Shown here in pieces: positions 44,165 through 53,099 of a stretch of DNA of 64,000 bases. The stretch spans positions 683,501-747,500 of the forward strand of contig JADJBE010000001.1 of the NCBI GenBank assembly GCA_016703895.1, read 5' to 3'. Both the position numbers and the translations under genes were made by a program. Below the pieces are notes generated by a model. It saw nothing but the letters and a program-made list of their open reading frames with translations. It searched no databases and was not told the DNA's origin. Source of the DNA: Pseudomonadota bacterium. GTDB taxonomy: Bacteria; Pseudomonadota; Gammaproteobacteria; Steroidobacterales; Steroidobacteraceae. Numbering within the stretch: the stretch's first letter is position 1; each line of letters opens with the position of its first letter.

Positions 44165-44658
44165 GTCTGCACCGCAATCGCAGGCGCAGCAACCGCATGC
44201 GGGCGCGCCCGACCATCTTCGAGCACCAGCACACGGTCGCCAAGGTGAAAATAGCGATCATCGTGGGTCACGACAACCACCGCTTTGCCGCGTGCCTTGA
44301 GATCGGGAAGCAGCTCTGAGTAGAACACGCGCTTGTAATCAGGATCCTGGTCGGCTGCCCACTCGTCAAAAATATAGATCGGTCTATCCTCTAGGTAGGC
44401 GACCACCAGCGCGAGACGCTTACGCTGGCCTTGCGATAGATCAGTGGTCGAGAACTTGCCCGCCTGCACGGTCACCTTGTGGTCGATCTGCAGCAACTTG
44501 AGATAGCGATTGGCCGCCTGCTCGAATTCCGGTCCGCTCAGGCCTAATAGCCGGTCGAACAAATAGGGCTCAGAAAAGACCACCGCAAACCGATCCCGGT
44601 AACTGGCGCGGTTGGCATCCGTGACTAGTTCATGGCCGACACGCAGCTCACCGCTAAT
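44161..44658 (-). pseudogene. C-terminal part of the cyclic-peptide-type ABC exporter (out of frame with the NRPS)
   Basis: This frame continues the ATP-binding domain that starts in the NRPS frame. After the break in the G run at 44659-44663 it reads ISGELRVGHELVTDANRASYRDRF, then the signature LSQGQRKRLALVVAYLEDRP and Walker B with PIYIFDEWAADQDPDYKRVFYSELL, and the H-loop VVVVTHDDRYF. This set is typical of the PvdE/SyrD cyclic-peptide exporters (TIGR01194 type). One lost base in TATCCCCC (expected six C) explains the break. With the base restored the exporter from 45827 to 44161 is full length, about 555 residues. Confidence 0.8.
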
Positions 44659-47600
44659 GGGGGATAGAGCCCTGCCAGCAACTTGATGAAAGTGCTCTTG
44701 CCGCTGCCGTTGCCACCGACGACAAAAACCAACTCACCGGGTCGCAAGTCAAAGTTGATCGGACCTAACTTGAAGCCACTCTCGGCCGGGGTTTGCGCAT
44801 CGTAAGCGAATACCACATCGCGCAGACTGACCGTGTCCTCCCGCAGCTGACCTGGACTGGCAGCTGCGGGCGATGGCTCGTCCGTCGGGATTTCTTCGTC
44901 AAGCTTCAAACCAAGCTCTTCAATCCGCCGCAGCGCAACCTCGCCACGGGCGACCGGCGGAAACGCGCCGACAATCCCGTAGATAGGATTCATCAGATAC
45001 AGCATGGCGAATACGTACGCTGTCAGCGCTTCGGCGTCGCCCGGCAGCCAAACCGGCATTGCAAACAACAGCAAGCCGATTAGCAGGTAGTACAGAAATT
45101 GGATCCACGCGTCCGCGATGGCGTATTGCGTGCTGGCCACCACGTTACTCTTGCGGTACTCATCCGCAGCCGGCTGCAGGGCCTCGGCGACGAACGCTGA
45201 CCGGCGTCGTCCATGCATCATCAGCTCTTTGATACCAAAGGTGAGATGGCGAAACAGATCGAGCAAACTACCGCGTGCCAATCGCGACCGCTCCACCTGC
45301 TGCAGGGCGCGCATGTAGAGCCAGCGATAGATCGCAGCACTAACGACTGTGACCAGCAGCATCGCCATAAACACGCGCCAGGAGAGCCACGCGAGATAGG
45401 CCGCGCAACCCGCCAGCACGGACAAATGCATGGCGAGCTGCGGCAGGCACTGCATCGCCCAGGTCACAGAGGTCACATCGTCCGTCAGGGTTGCGAGAAC
45501 TTGTGAGCCCCCGCGTCGCTCGACCGTGCGCAGCGGCGCGCGCAGCAACCGCCGGCAGATCTCCAGCGACAACTGCAGGATCGTCGCTTGCGAGATGCGT
45601 ACCAGCAACAGCTGCGCTGCAACGCCGGCAACGATCTTGCCGACCGCTGCAGCGACGAAAGCCAGTAGCAACCAACCTGCCCACTGGCCGGTCTGCTGCA
45701 GCGCGCGGCTGATCAATGCAAGGAACGCCGCGCTGAACAGGCCAGACAGCAAGCCCGCAATCATCATCCAGACAACCGACTGTCGCGACTTGTCCAGCAG
45801 GAAGCGTAGCAGCGTCCAGATACCCATAGCGGCTAACGACGCCTGATAGTGGGCGACAGCCTGCATCGTGGCATCACGCACCCGGTCCGACCGTGCCGTC
45901 TCGGTGTCAGGCTGGGCCGGGTCACCGCGCAACACACTCGCCAGCTTGCCAACGATGAACGCCGGCCAGCGCGTGACAGGAACCTCCCGCAGCACGGTGA
46001 AGAACAGCCGCAGTCGCTCCTGCCACTGCCGCAGCCGCCAGAAGCGATCGACACCGAGCACGCTGCGTCGGTTCGACGATGGATGCCAGGTCTCAATGAT
46101 CGCGAGCGTCACCTGCTCACCGGCGCGACGCAGCCGCTGCGCCATTTCGAAGCCAACCACGCCACCTGTGCAGGTGCCAAGAATGAAATACGGACCCGCT
46201 GGCTGGACACTGCGCATCTCCGTCAGAAAGTGCTCGGCCGCGTCTTCGATCGTTTTGAACGGCTTCGACAAGCCATCCAGACCACGCGACTGTAAGCCGT
46301 ATAGCGGCCGCTCCTTGCCTAACAACTTGGCCAGCGCCGCAAAGACCAGCACGTTGCCGCCGGCGCCAGGAACCGCGAACAACGGCAGCTTCAAGCCGCG
46401 CGGTTGAATCGCGACCAGCGAGCGCCACGATGGCGACCATCCCGAAGCGCGCACCAGCAACGCCATTTTCGCAACGGTCGGGGCTTCAAAGAACATCGCG
46501 AGCGGCAGTTGCTTGTGGAATACCTGCTCGACCAGAGTCAGCAATTCCACCGCCTTGAGCGAGTGGCCACCAGCGTCGAAGAAATTATCTTCAATGCCGA
46601 GCTCTGGATCGTTGAGGACCTGCCGCCAGAGGGCGAGCAACTGTAGCTGCAACATGTCGCTCGGCTCTTCGAGCGCTGCATCACGCCTCGGTCTACGTTC
46701 GATTGCTGGCTCAGGCAGGGCGCGGATATCGACCTTGTTGTTGGCAGTGAGTGGCAATTTATCCAACAACATGAACTGCGAAGGAACCATGTAGTCAGGC
46801 AGCTTGCCGTGCAGAAAAGCGCGCAGCTCCTGAGGCGTCGGCGGCGCGCCCGGTGCCGCCACGGCATAGCCAACCAGACGCTGCGCGACACCGTCGCTAT
46901 CGGCCTTGGCCGCAACCACGACTTGCTGCAGGCTCGGGTGCTGCGCCAATACAGTCTCGATCTCGCCCAACTCGACCCGGAAGCCGCGCACCTTGACCTG
47001 GAAGTCCAGGCGGCCCAGATGCTGGAGTTCGCCGCTCGGCAGCCGCCGCGCGCGATCCCCGGTGCGGTACAGTCGCGCAGCCGCGTCGGCGGCAAAGGGA
47101 TTGCTGATGAAGCGCTCGCGCGTCAAATCCGTACGATTGCGATAACCGCGGGCGACGCCCTCACCGCCAATGTACAACTCGCCGGCAACGCCTGGTGGTA
47201 CTGGGCGCATGTTCCGATCGAGCACGTGCACACTGGTGTTCGCGATCGGCTTGCCGATCGGTACGACGTCGGCAACTTTCTCGATCCGTGCGGCGGTCGA
47301 CCAGATTGTCGTCTCGGTCGGACCGTAAAGATTCCACAGTGATGCGCAGCGTGTCAGCAAGCTGCGGGCGAGGTCTGCGGGCAGCGCTTCACCACCGCAG
47401 AGCACTCGCAGCTGCGGCTCTCCAGCCCAGCCGCTCGCCAGCAGCATTCGCCAGGTAGCGGGCGTCGCCTGCATGACCGTCGGATGGTACTTCGCAATCG
47501 CCTTGCGTAGTAAGTTGCCATCGGCCGCCTCAGCGCGACTCGCGATCACCACCTGGCCGCCGACTGTCAGCGGCAGATACAGCTCGAGTCCCGAAATGTC

Positions 47601-50600
47601 GAACGACAATGTCGTCACGGCTAACAACACATCGTTTTGCCCGCAACCGGGTTGCGCCTGCATGGAGTGCAGGAAGTTAGTCAATGCCCGGTGTTCGATC
47701 TCGATGCCCTTGGGCTGGCCGGTCGATCCCGACGTATATAGAACGTATGCGAGGTCGTCGAGGGTCGCTACCGCAGCCGGCAGACCCGCCGTGCGCTCCT
47801 CGTGCGCAATCGACTCCAGCTCGACCAGCGGCCAATTCGCCGGCCGACTCTTGCGTAACAAGCGCTCACTCAGTACGAGTGCGACGCCCGCGTCCGCAAC
47901 CATGAACTCGAGCCGGTCTCGCGGGAAGCCAGGATCGAGTGGCACATAGGCGGCACCTGATCGCATGATCGCAAGCAGGGCGACCAACATCGCCGGCGAC
48001 CGCTCGAGATGCACTCCCACGAGCGCCGATCGGCCGATGCCTCGTTTGGTTAGATGGCCTGCAAGCGCGTCGACTTGCCGTTGCAACTCGGCATACGTCA
48101 GTCGCTGTTCGCCCATCCGCACCGCAATTGCGTCGGGCGTCCGCGCAGACTGTCGCGCAACGAGTTGGTCCACGCGCCGCTCTGGATAATCATCTCCGGA
48201 ACGCGAGCCCTCGGCGATCAATTGCGCGCGCTCTGCAGCGCTGAGTAGTTCGAGCTCGGTGATGCGCCGCTGCGGATCGCCGATCACCTGGTCGAGCAGA
48301 CGCAGGTAGCCGGCCAGCATTCGCTCCGCGGTTTGCGCGACAAACAGATCGGTCGCGTAGGCGAGTGACACAATCTGTGTCAGTTCCGTGTCGACCGTCA
48401 AGCTCAGCTCGAACTGGGCTGAACCCGACTCGAATCGGAACGGCTCAGTGGTCAGGCCTTGCAGACTCGGCATCGTGAGCGGCGCGTTCGGCACATTGAA
48501 CATCACCTGTACGAGCGGCGCACGACTCGTGACACGCTTGTCTACCAATTCCTCCACCAGGCGTTCGAACGACGTGTCCTGGTGTGTATAGGCCTCAAGC
48601 GCCGTCTCGCGCACCCTGCCGACGATGGCCGCGAAACTCGCGTCACCACTGAGGTCGGTGCGCATGACCACCATGTTCACCAGCGTACCGACCAGCGTTT
48701 CGGTCTCTAATCGATGCCGATTGGCAATCGGCACACCCACTGCGATGTCTTCCTGGCCTGAATACCGCGCCAACAGAAGTTTGAAACAGGCCAACAAGGT
48801 CATGAACGGCGTGACGCCTAACTGCACGCTTAATCGATTGATACCCTCGAGAGTAGCCGCCGACAGTTTGGCGTTGACCGCGCCACCACGGGAAGTCGGC
48901 ATGGCGGTGCGTGGCCTGTCCGTCGGTAGTTCGAGCGGCTCCAGGCCGCGCAACCGCTGTCGCCAGAAATCGAGCTGAACCTCGAGGTTTGTATCGTTCC
49001 AGTGCTGCCGCTGCCAGACGGCGAAGTCCGCGTACTGGATGCGTAACGGCGGCAGGGACTCAACCTCAGCGTTGCCGGTATGGGTGCCGAGCTCTCGATG
49101 GGCGCGTTGATTGTAGAAAAAGGCCAGATCGCGCGCCAGTACGCCCATCGACCACTGGTCCGAGATCACATGGTGCATGGACCACAGCAGCACCGTATCG
49201 TCAGCCCGCAATTTGATGAGATGGATCCGCCACAGCGGCCCAGTCTGCAGATCGAACGGCCGTAGTGACTCAGCGCGACACAACCTTGCCGCTTCGGCTT
49301 CGGCCGCCGCCAGATCCAGATCTGTCAGGTCGATAGGCTCGATGCGGCCACGGTGTTGTAGCGCGATGATCTGCACCGGCTCGCCAGCGACGATTGAGAA
49401 ACTGGTGCGGAAGGCTTCATGGCGGGCCGCAAGGTCATCCATTGCGCGGCGCAAGATGCCGGGCTCGAGCGGCCCGCGCAAACGCACCGCAGCCGGAATA
49501 TTGTAAGCCGTACCCTGCGGCTCAAGCTGCTGCATGAACCACATGCGCCGTTGCGAGAAGGAGACCGGTAGCGGTGCATCACGAGGCAGCGGTTCGATTG
49601 CACGGCTTGGCACGCGCTCACTACTACGCTGCGCCAGATCGATCTGCGCTGCAAACGCCGCGAGCGACGGCTGTTCAAACAATCGACGCAACGGCACGTC
49701 CAGGCCAAATTGAACGCGCACACGTGATGCCACCTGCGTGGCCAGCAGCGAATGTCCGCCTAGCTCAAAGAAGTTATCCTCCCGTCCGACCCGCTCGAGC
49801 TGCAACACCTCGCACCAGATGGCTGCCAGCTGCCGCTCGGTCGCAGTTTCCGCGGCTGAGAATTCTGTGCGGACATAGGCGTTCTGCTGCGGCTCCGGCA
49901 GCTGCTGCCGGTTGACTTTGCCATTGGGCAACAGCGGTAGTGCGTCCAGTTCCACGAACGCGGTCGGAATCATATGCCGCGGCAACGAACGCGCGAGTGC
50001 CTCGCGGAGGGTGGCGATATTGATGTCGTCACCGACCAGATACGCTACCAACGTGTCTGCACCGCCGACACCGCGGTGCAGCGTGACACACGCATCGCGC
50101 ATGCCGACTTGCGCGGCGAGCTGGGCTTCGATCTCGCCAAGTTCGACGCGAAAGCCACGCAGCTTTACTTGCGTATCCGTACGACCCAGAAACTCGATGT
50201 TGCCGTCAGGTAGGTAGCGGCCGAGATCACCTGTACGATAGAGCCGCGCGTTGGCTGCCGCCGCGAACGGATCGCTGCTGAAGCGCTCCCGACTCAGCGC
50301 CGCACGATTGTGATAGCCCCTGACGACACTCGCACCACCCAGGCAAATCTCGCCGACGACACCGACCGGCACTGGGCGCAGTCGATCATCCAGAATGTAG
50401 GCCGTTGAGTTGGCAATCGGGCGACCGATCGGCACTGCCACTGCATCGGCTGGCAGATGCGTGGTGTCATAGACGGTGGCAACCACCGCCGATTCGGTCG
50501 GTCCATACAGGTTCAGAATCTGCGCCTGCGGCCACTGACTGCGAAGCTGGCGGGCGCGTGTTGCTAACAGCGCTTCACCGCCGGCCGCCACCAGCCGTAC

Positions 50601-53093
50601 ACTCGGTTGCGCGCGCATCTCGCTATGGTCCAGCATCGCCTGCAGAAACGCCGGCACGAACAACATCACCGTCGCCGCGTCGCGCTCGATGGTACGCAGC
50701 ATTTCAGCCGGGTCGCCCTGCGCTGTCGGCGCCGCCACGATCACACCCGCCCCGCTGGCTAGCGGGACGAACAACTCCCAAATCGACGCATCGAAACTGA
50801 TCGAACTGTGATGCAACATTCGATCAGCGCTTGTCAGTTGCAGCACCGGCTGCATTGCCCGCACGAGGTTGACGGCATTGCGATGCTCGACCAGCACGCC
50901 CTTGGGCGTACCGCTGGAACCCGAGGTGTAGATCATGTACGCCAGCGCGTCAGCGCGTACCGTGGGCAAGGTCACCGTACTCTTGGCCGACTCATCCACC
51001 GCGTCCGCCGCTGACAACTCCAGCACCGTCATCTGTGGCCGCGTCTCGGCCCACGGCGTCGCTTGATCAGCACTCTTCAGCAGCACCTTTGGCGCCGCGT
51101 CGCTTAGCATCCAGGCCAGACGCTCCGCCGGATACTGTGGATCGAGCGGCACGTAGGCGGCCCCCGCCTTCAGCGTCGCCAGCATCGCCACCACCAACTC
51201 GATACTCCGCTGACCCGTGAGCGCCACCCGATCCTCGAGGCCCACTCCCAGCGCGATCAACCGCCCCGCCAGCTCCGTCGCGCGGCGATCCAGCTCCGCG
51301 TAGCTCACCGTCCGCTCGCCCTGCAGCAGCGCCACCGAACCACCCGCCTGCGTCGCCCGCTGCTCGAACAACTCATGCAGCGTCAACTCGTCAGCCGCAG
51401 GGGTAATGGCGCCACGGGCGTATCGCAACGCCTGCTCTTGCTCCTCGGACGACAACACCTCGAGCTGCTCTATTGCCAGTTCAGGCTGGCTTTCCAACGC
51501 GCCAATGAGCTGTACAAGTGTGTGGCGCAGCATGCGCCACAAGGAACGCGCATCGAGTGCCGCGTTCGCATCAATCGTAATACCAAGACTAGCTTCATCA
51601 TCGTCGACAACGACTGCGAGTGGATAGTTAGTACGCTCTTCAGCGAGACAAATTCGCACACCAGGAGGCGCGGCGCTCGCAGCACCACGTACATTGTGTC
51701 GATAGTTCAGCAGAGCCGTGAATAGCGGTGCCGGCGCCGGTATCGAACTGCAACGCTGCGCCAGCGCGAGCGAGGCCTGCTCGTGGCCCATCAAATCGGT
51801 CAGCGAGCGATACATGGCACGCAATCCACTGGTCACCGACTGGTCTCTGAGCGCCACCCGCAGTGGCAGTGTGTTGATCGAAGGGCCGACAATCTTGCCG
51901 GCGGAATCCGCGCCACTGAGTCGGCCAAGTACGACCGTGCCGAAAACGACGTCAAGCTTGCCCGCGAGCCGCGCTAACAGGGCGGCGAACGCCAGATGCA
52001 AGACACTGGCAGAACTTACCTGTAGTTGGCGAGACACGCCCCGCAGTCGCTCGAGCAGTTGTGCGTCCAGCCGCTCACTATGCGCAACGTTGCCGATGCC
52101 ATCGCCACGCACATCCAACAGGCCATAGGCCGCGGTAGGCTCATCGATATCGGCGAGCATCGCCTGGAAGAACGCGGCATGTGACGCACGGGCGGCAGGA
52201 TCGAGCGCGTGCACGACGAGCCGTCGAAAGGGTACCGGCGCCGGCAGCTCTGCATCCGGATTCGCGCGCAACGCGGCAATCTCCGCATTGATCGTTTCGA
52301 GCGTACTGTGATCGCTGGTCAGATGATGCGACAGCAGTAGAAGATACCAACTCTTGTCCACGGGGTTTGCCGCGGCGATCCCACGCAGGAGCGGCGCGCG
52401 ATCGAGCGGCATATTGGGGTGGCGTTGTGTCGCCAGCGACCGTAGCCGCTGCACCGGATCGACAGCATCGGCTTCGAGGATGACTTCATCGAGCACAGGC
52501 TCCGCGCTGCGCCATACCACCTGTACTGGCTCGCGCAAATGCTCGTGCACAACGGCCGTACGCAACGCGTCATGTCGCTGCACGACTTGCCCGAGTGCGC
52601 GCCAGTACTGCTGCATGTCCGACTTTGCATCGAACTGCAACACCAAGGTGGAAAGGTACGGGTCCCGATCACCTGACAGCAGGTGATGAAAGAAAATGCC
52701 CTCCTGCAGCGGTGCGAGCGGATAGATGTCCTGGATCGCTCGCGCGCCACCTGGCACGGTCGCCACGATATGGTCGATCTCGCGCTGTGACAGATCGACT
52801 AGCGGCAGCATCGCGGGTGCAATCGCGTCACACTGAGCGCCGATCAGATTAGGCGGCACTACGGCTGCAACGGTACTGGTGGTGCGCAGCTCCTGTGCCA
52901 GGCCGCGCAAAGTTGGTGCAGCAAACACTTGGCGTGGCTCAGCGTACAGGCCACTGCCAGCCATACGCTCGACCAACGCCACAGCGAGCAATGAATGCCC
53001 GCCCAACTCGAAGAAATTGTCCTCGCGGCCAACGCGCTCGATCTGCAGTAGTTCCTGCCAGACTGCCGCCAGCTGTGTTTCGACCGGCCCCAC
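44625..53093 (-). CDS. NRPS: PCP-C-A-PCP-C-A-PCP-TE(truncated), fused to ABC exporter; C-terminus frameshifted
   Basis: The 2822-residue frame has, in order: PCP (1-75, GGHSLLA); condensation (about 95-520, DIYPLAPLQEGIFFHHLL and HHLTSDHST, resembling dual epimerization/condensation domains); adenylation A2 (about 560-1060, YTSGSSGTPKG, code D-A-W-L-A-G-L-V-V); PCP (about 1090); condensation (about 1175-1600, HHVISDQ); adenylation A3 (about 1625-2130, YTSGSTGQPKG, code D-I-L-Q-L-G-L-I-W, the glycine code); PCP (about 2145-2215); thioesterase (about 2229-2415, elbow G-T-C-T-G-G with Cys); then directly the exporter from Met 2423. The TE lacks its last 80-100 residues, including the catalytic His. 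The GTG at 53093 has no ribosome-binding site and follows an in-frame TAG, so the frame is really the continuation of 53100-58136. Confidence 0.85.
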   Translation of the reverse strand: MGPVETQLAAVWQELLQIERVGREDNFFELGGHSLLAVALVERMAGSGLYAEPRQVFAAPTLRGLAQELRTTSTVAAVVPPNLIGAQCDAIAPAMLPLVDLSQREIDHIVATVPGGARAIQDIYPLAPLQEGIFFHHLLSGDRDPYLSTLVLQFDAKSDMQQYWRALGQVVQRHDALRTAVVHEHLREPVQVVWRSAEPVLDEVILEADAVDPVQRLRSLATQRHPNMPLDRAPLLRGIAAANPVDKSWYLLLLSHHLTSDHSTLETINAEIAALRANPDAELPAPVPFRRLVVHALDPAARASHAAFFQAMLADIDEPTAAYGLLDVRGDGIGNVAHSERLDAQLLERLRGVSRQLQVSSASVLHLAFAALLARLAGKLDVVFGTVVLGRLSGADSAGKIVGPSINTLPLRVALRDQSVTSGLRAMYRSLTDLMGHEQASLALAQRCSSIPAPAPLFTALLNYRHNVRGAASAAPPGVRICLAEERTNYPLAVVVDDDEASLGITIDANAALDARSLWRMLRHTLVQLIGALESQPELAIEQLEVLSSEEQEQALRYARGAITPAADELTLHELFEQRATQAGGSVALLQGERTVSYAELDRRATELAGRLIALGVGLEDRVALTGQRSIELVVAMLATLKAGAAYVPLDPQYPAERLAWMLSDAAPKVLLKSADQATPWAETRPQMTVLELSAADAVDESAKSTVTLPTVRADALAYMIYTSGSSGTPKGVLVEHRNAVNLVRAMQPVLQLTSADRMLHHSSISFDASIWELFVPLASGAGVIVAAPTAQGDPAEMLRTIERDAATVMLFVPAFLQAMLDHSEMRAQPSVRLVAAGGEALLATRARQLRSQWPQAQILNLYGPTESAVVATVYDTTHLPADAVAVPIGRPIANSTAYILDDRLRPVPVGVVGEICLGGASVVRGYHNRAALSRERFSSDPFAAAANARLYRTGDLGRYLPDGNIEFLGRTDTQVKLRGFRVELGEIEAQLAAQVGMRDACVTLHRGVGGADTLVAYLVGDDINIATLREALARSLPRHMIPTAFVELDALPLLPNGKVNRQQLPEPQQNAYVRTEFSAAETATERQLAAIWCEVLQLERVGREDNFFELGGHSLLATQVASRVRVQFGLDVPLRRLFEQPSLAAFAAQIDLAQRSSERVPSRAIEPLPRDAPLPVSFSQRRMWFMQQLEPQGTAYNIPAAVRLRGPLEPGILRRAMDDLAARHEAFRTSFSIVAGEPVQIIALQHRGRIEPIDLTDLDLAAAEAEAARLCRAESLRPFDLQTGPLWRIHLIKLRADDTVLLWSMHHVISDQWSMGVLARDLAFFYNQRAHRELGTHTGNAEVESLPPLRIQYADFAVWQRQHWNDTNLEVQLDFWRQRLRGLEPLELPTDRPRTAMPTSRGGAVNAKLSAATLEGINRLSVQLGVTPFMTLLACFKLLLARYSGQEDIAVGVPIANRHRLETETLVGTLVNMVVMRTDLSGDASFAAIVGRVRETALEAYTHQDTSFERLVEELVDKRVTSRAPLVQVMFNVPNAPLTMPSLQGLTTEPFRFESGSAQFELSLTVDTELTQIVSLAYATDLFVAQTAERMLAGYLRLLDQVIGDPQRRITELELLSAAERAQLIAEGSRSGDDYPERRVDQLVARQSARTPDAIAVRMGEQRLTYAELQRQVDALAGHLTKRGIGRSALVGVHLERSPAMLVALLAIMRSGAAYVPLDPGFPRDRLEFMVADAGVALVLSERLLRKSRPANWPLVELESIAHEERTAGLPAAVATLDDLAYVLYTSGSTGQPKGIEIEHRALTNFLHSMQAQPGCGQNDVLLAVTTLSFDISGLELYLPLTVGGQVVIASRAEAADGNLLRKAIAKYHPTVMQATPATWRMLLASGWAGEPQLRVLCGGEALPADLARSLLTRCASLWNLYGPTETTIWSTAARIEKVADVVPIGKPIANTSVHVLDRNMRPVPPGVAGELYIGGEGVARGYRNRTDLTRERFISNPFAADAAARLYRTGDRARRLPSGELQHLGRLDFQVKVRGFRVELGEIETVLAQHPSLQQVVVAAKADSDGVAQRLVGYAVAAPGAPPTPQELRAFLHGKLPDYMVPSQFMLLDKLPLTANNKVDIRALPEPAIERRPRRDAALEEPSDMLQLQLLALWRQVLNDPELGIEDNFFDAGGHSLKAVELLTLVEQVFHKQLPLAMFFEAPTVAKMALLVRASGWSPSWRSLVAIQPRGLKLPLFAVPGAGGNVLVFAALAKLLGKERPLYGLQSRGLDGLSKPFKTIEDAAEHFLTEMRSVQPAGPYFILGTCTGGVVGFEMAQRLRRAGEQVTLAIIETWHPSSNRRSVLGVDRFWRLRQWQERLRLFFTVLREVPVTRWPAFIVGKLASVLRGDPAQPDTETARSDRVRDATMQAVAHYQASLAAMGIWTLLRFLLDKSRQSVVWMMIAGLLSGLFSAAFLALISRALQQTGQWAGWLLLAFVAAAVGKIVAGVAAQLLLVRISQATILQLSLEICRRLLRAPLRTVERRGGSQVLATLTDDVTSVTWAMQCLPQLAMHLSVLAGCAAYLAWLSWRVFMAMLLVTVVSAAIYRWLYMRALQQVERSRLARGSLLDLFRHLTFGIKELMMHGRRRSAFVAEALQPAADEYRKSNVVASTQYAIADAWIQFLYYLLIGLLLFAMPVWLPGDAEALTAYVFAMLYLMNPIYGIVGAFPPVARGEVALRRIEELGLKLDEEIPTDEPSPAAASPGQLREDTVSLRDVVFAYDAQTPAESGFKLGPINFDLRPGELVFVVGGNGSGKSTFIKLLAGLYPPLAVSCVSAMN
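50853..51398 (-). repeat. Copy 1 of an intragenic near-identical repeat (A2 N-terminal subdomain)
   Basis: This 545-base segment and the one at 54093-54629 are about 90 percent identical by eye, including a 60-base perfect block (50881-50940 equals 54121-54180), and differ by a 9-base indel. Both encode the first part of an adenylation domain, from H-E-L-F-E-Q-R to N-A-V-N-L-V-R-A-M. Outside this segment the two A domains diverge, which suggests recent gene conversion or unequal exchange. Confidence 0.85.
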
Positions 53094-53099
53094 GGGTGG

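Noticed and set aside
44655..44666. Programmed ribosomal frameshift in the exporter
   Set aside because: No canonical slippery heptamer with a downstream stem or pseudoknot is apparent; a simple indel in a homopolymer is enough.
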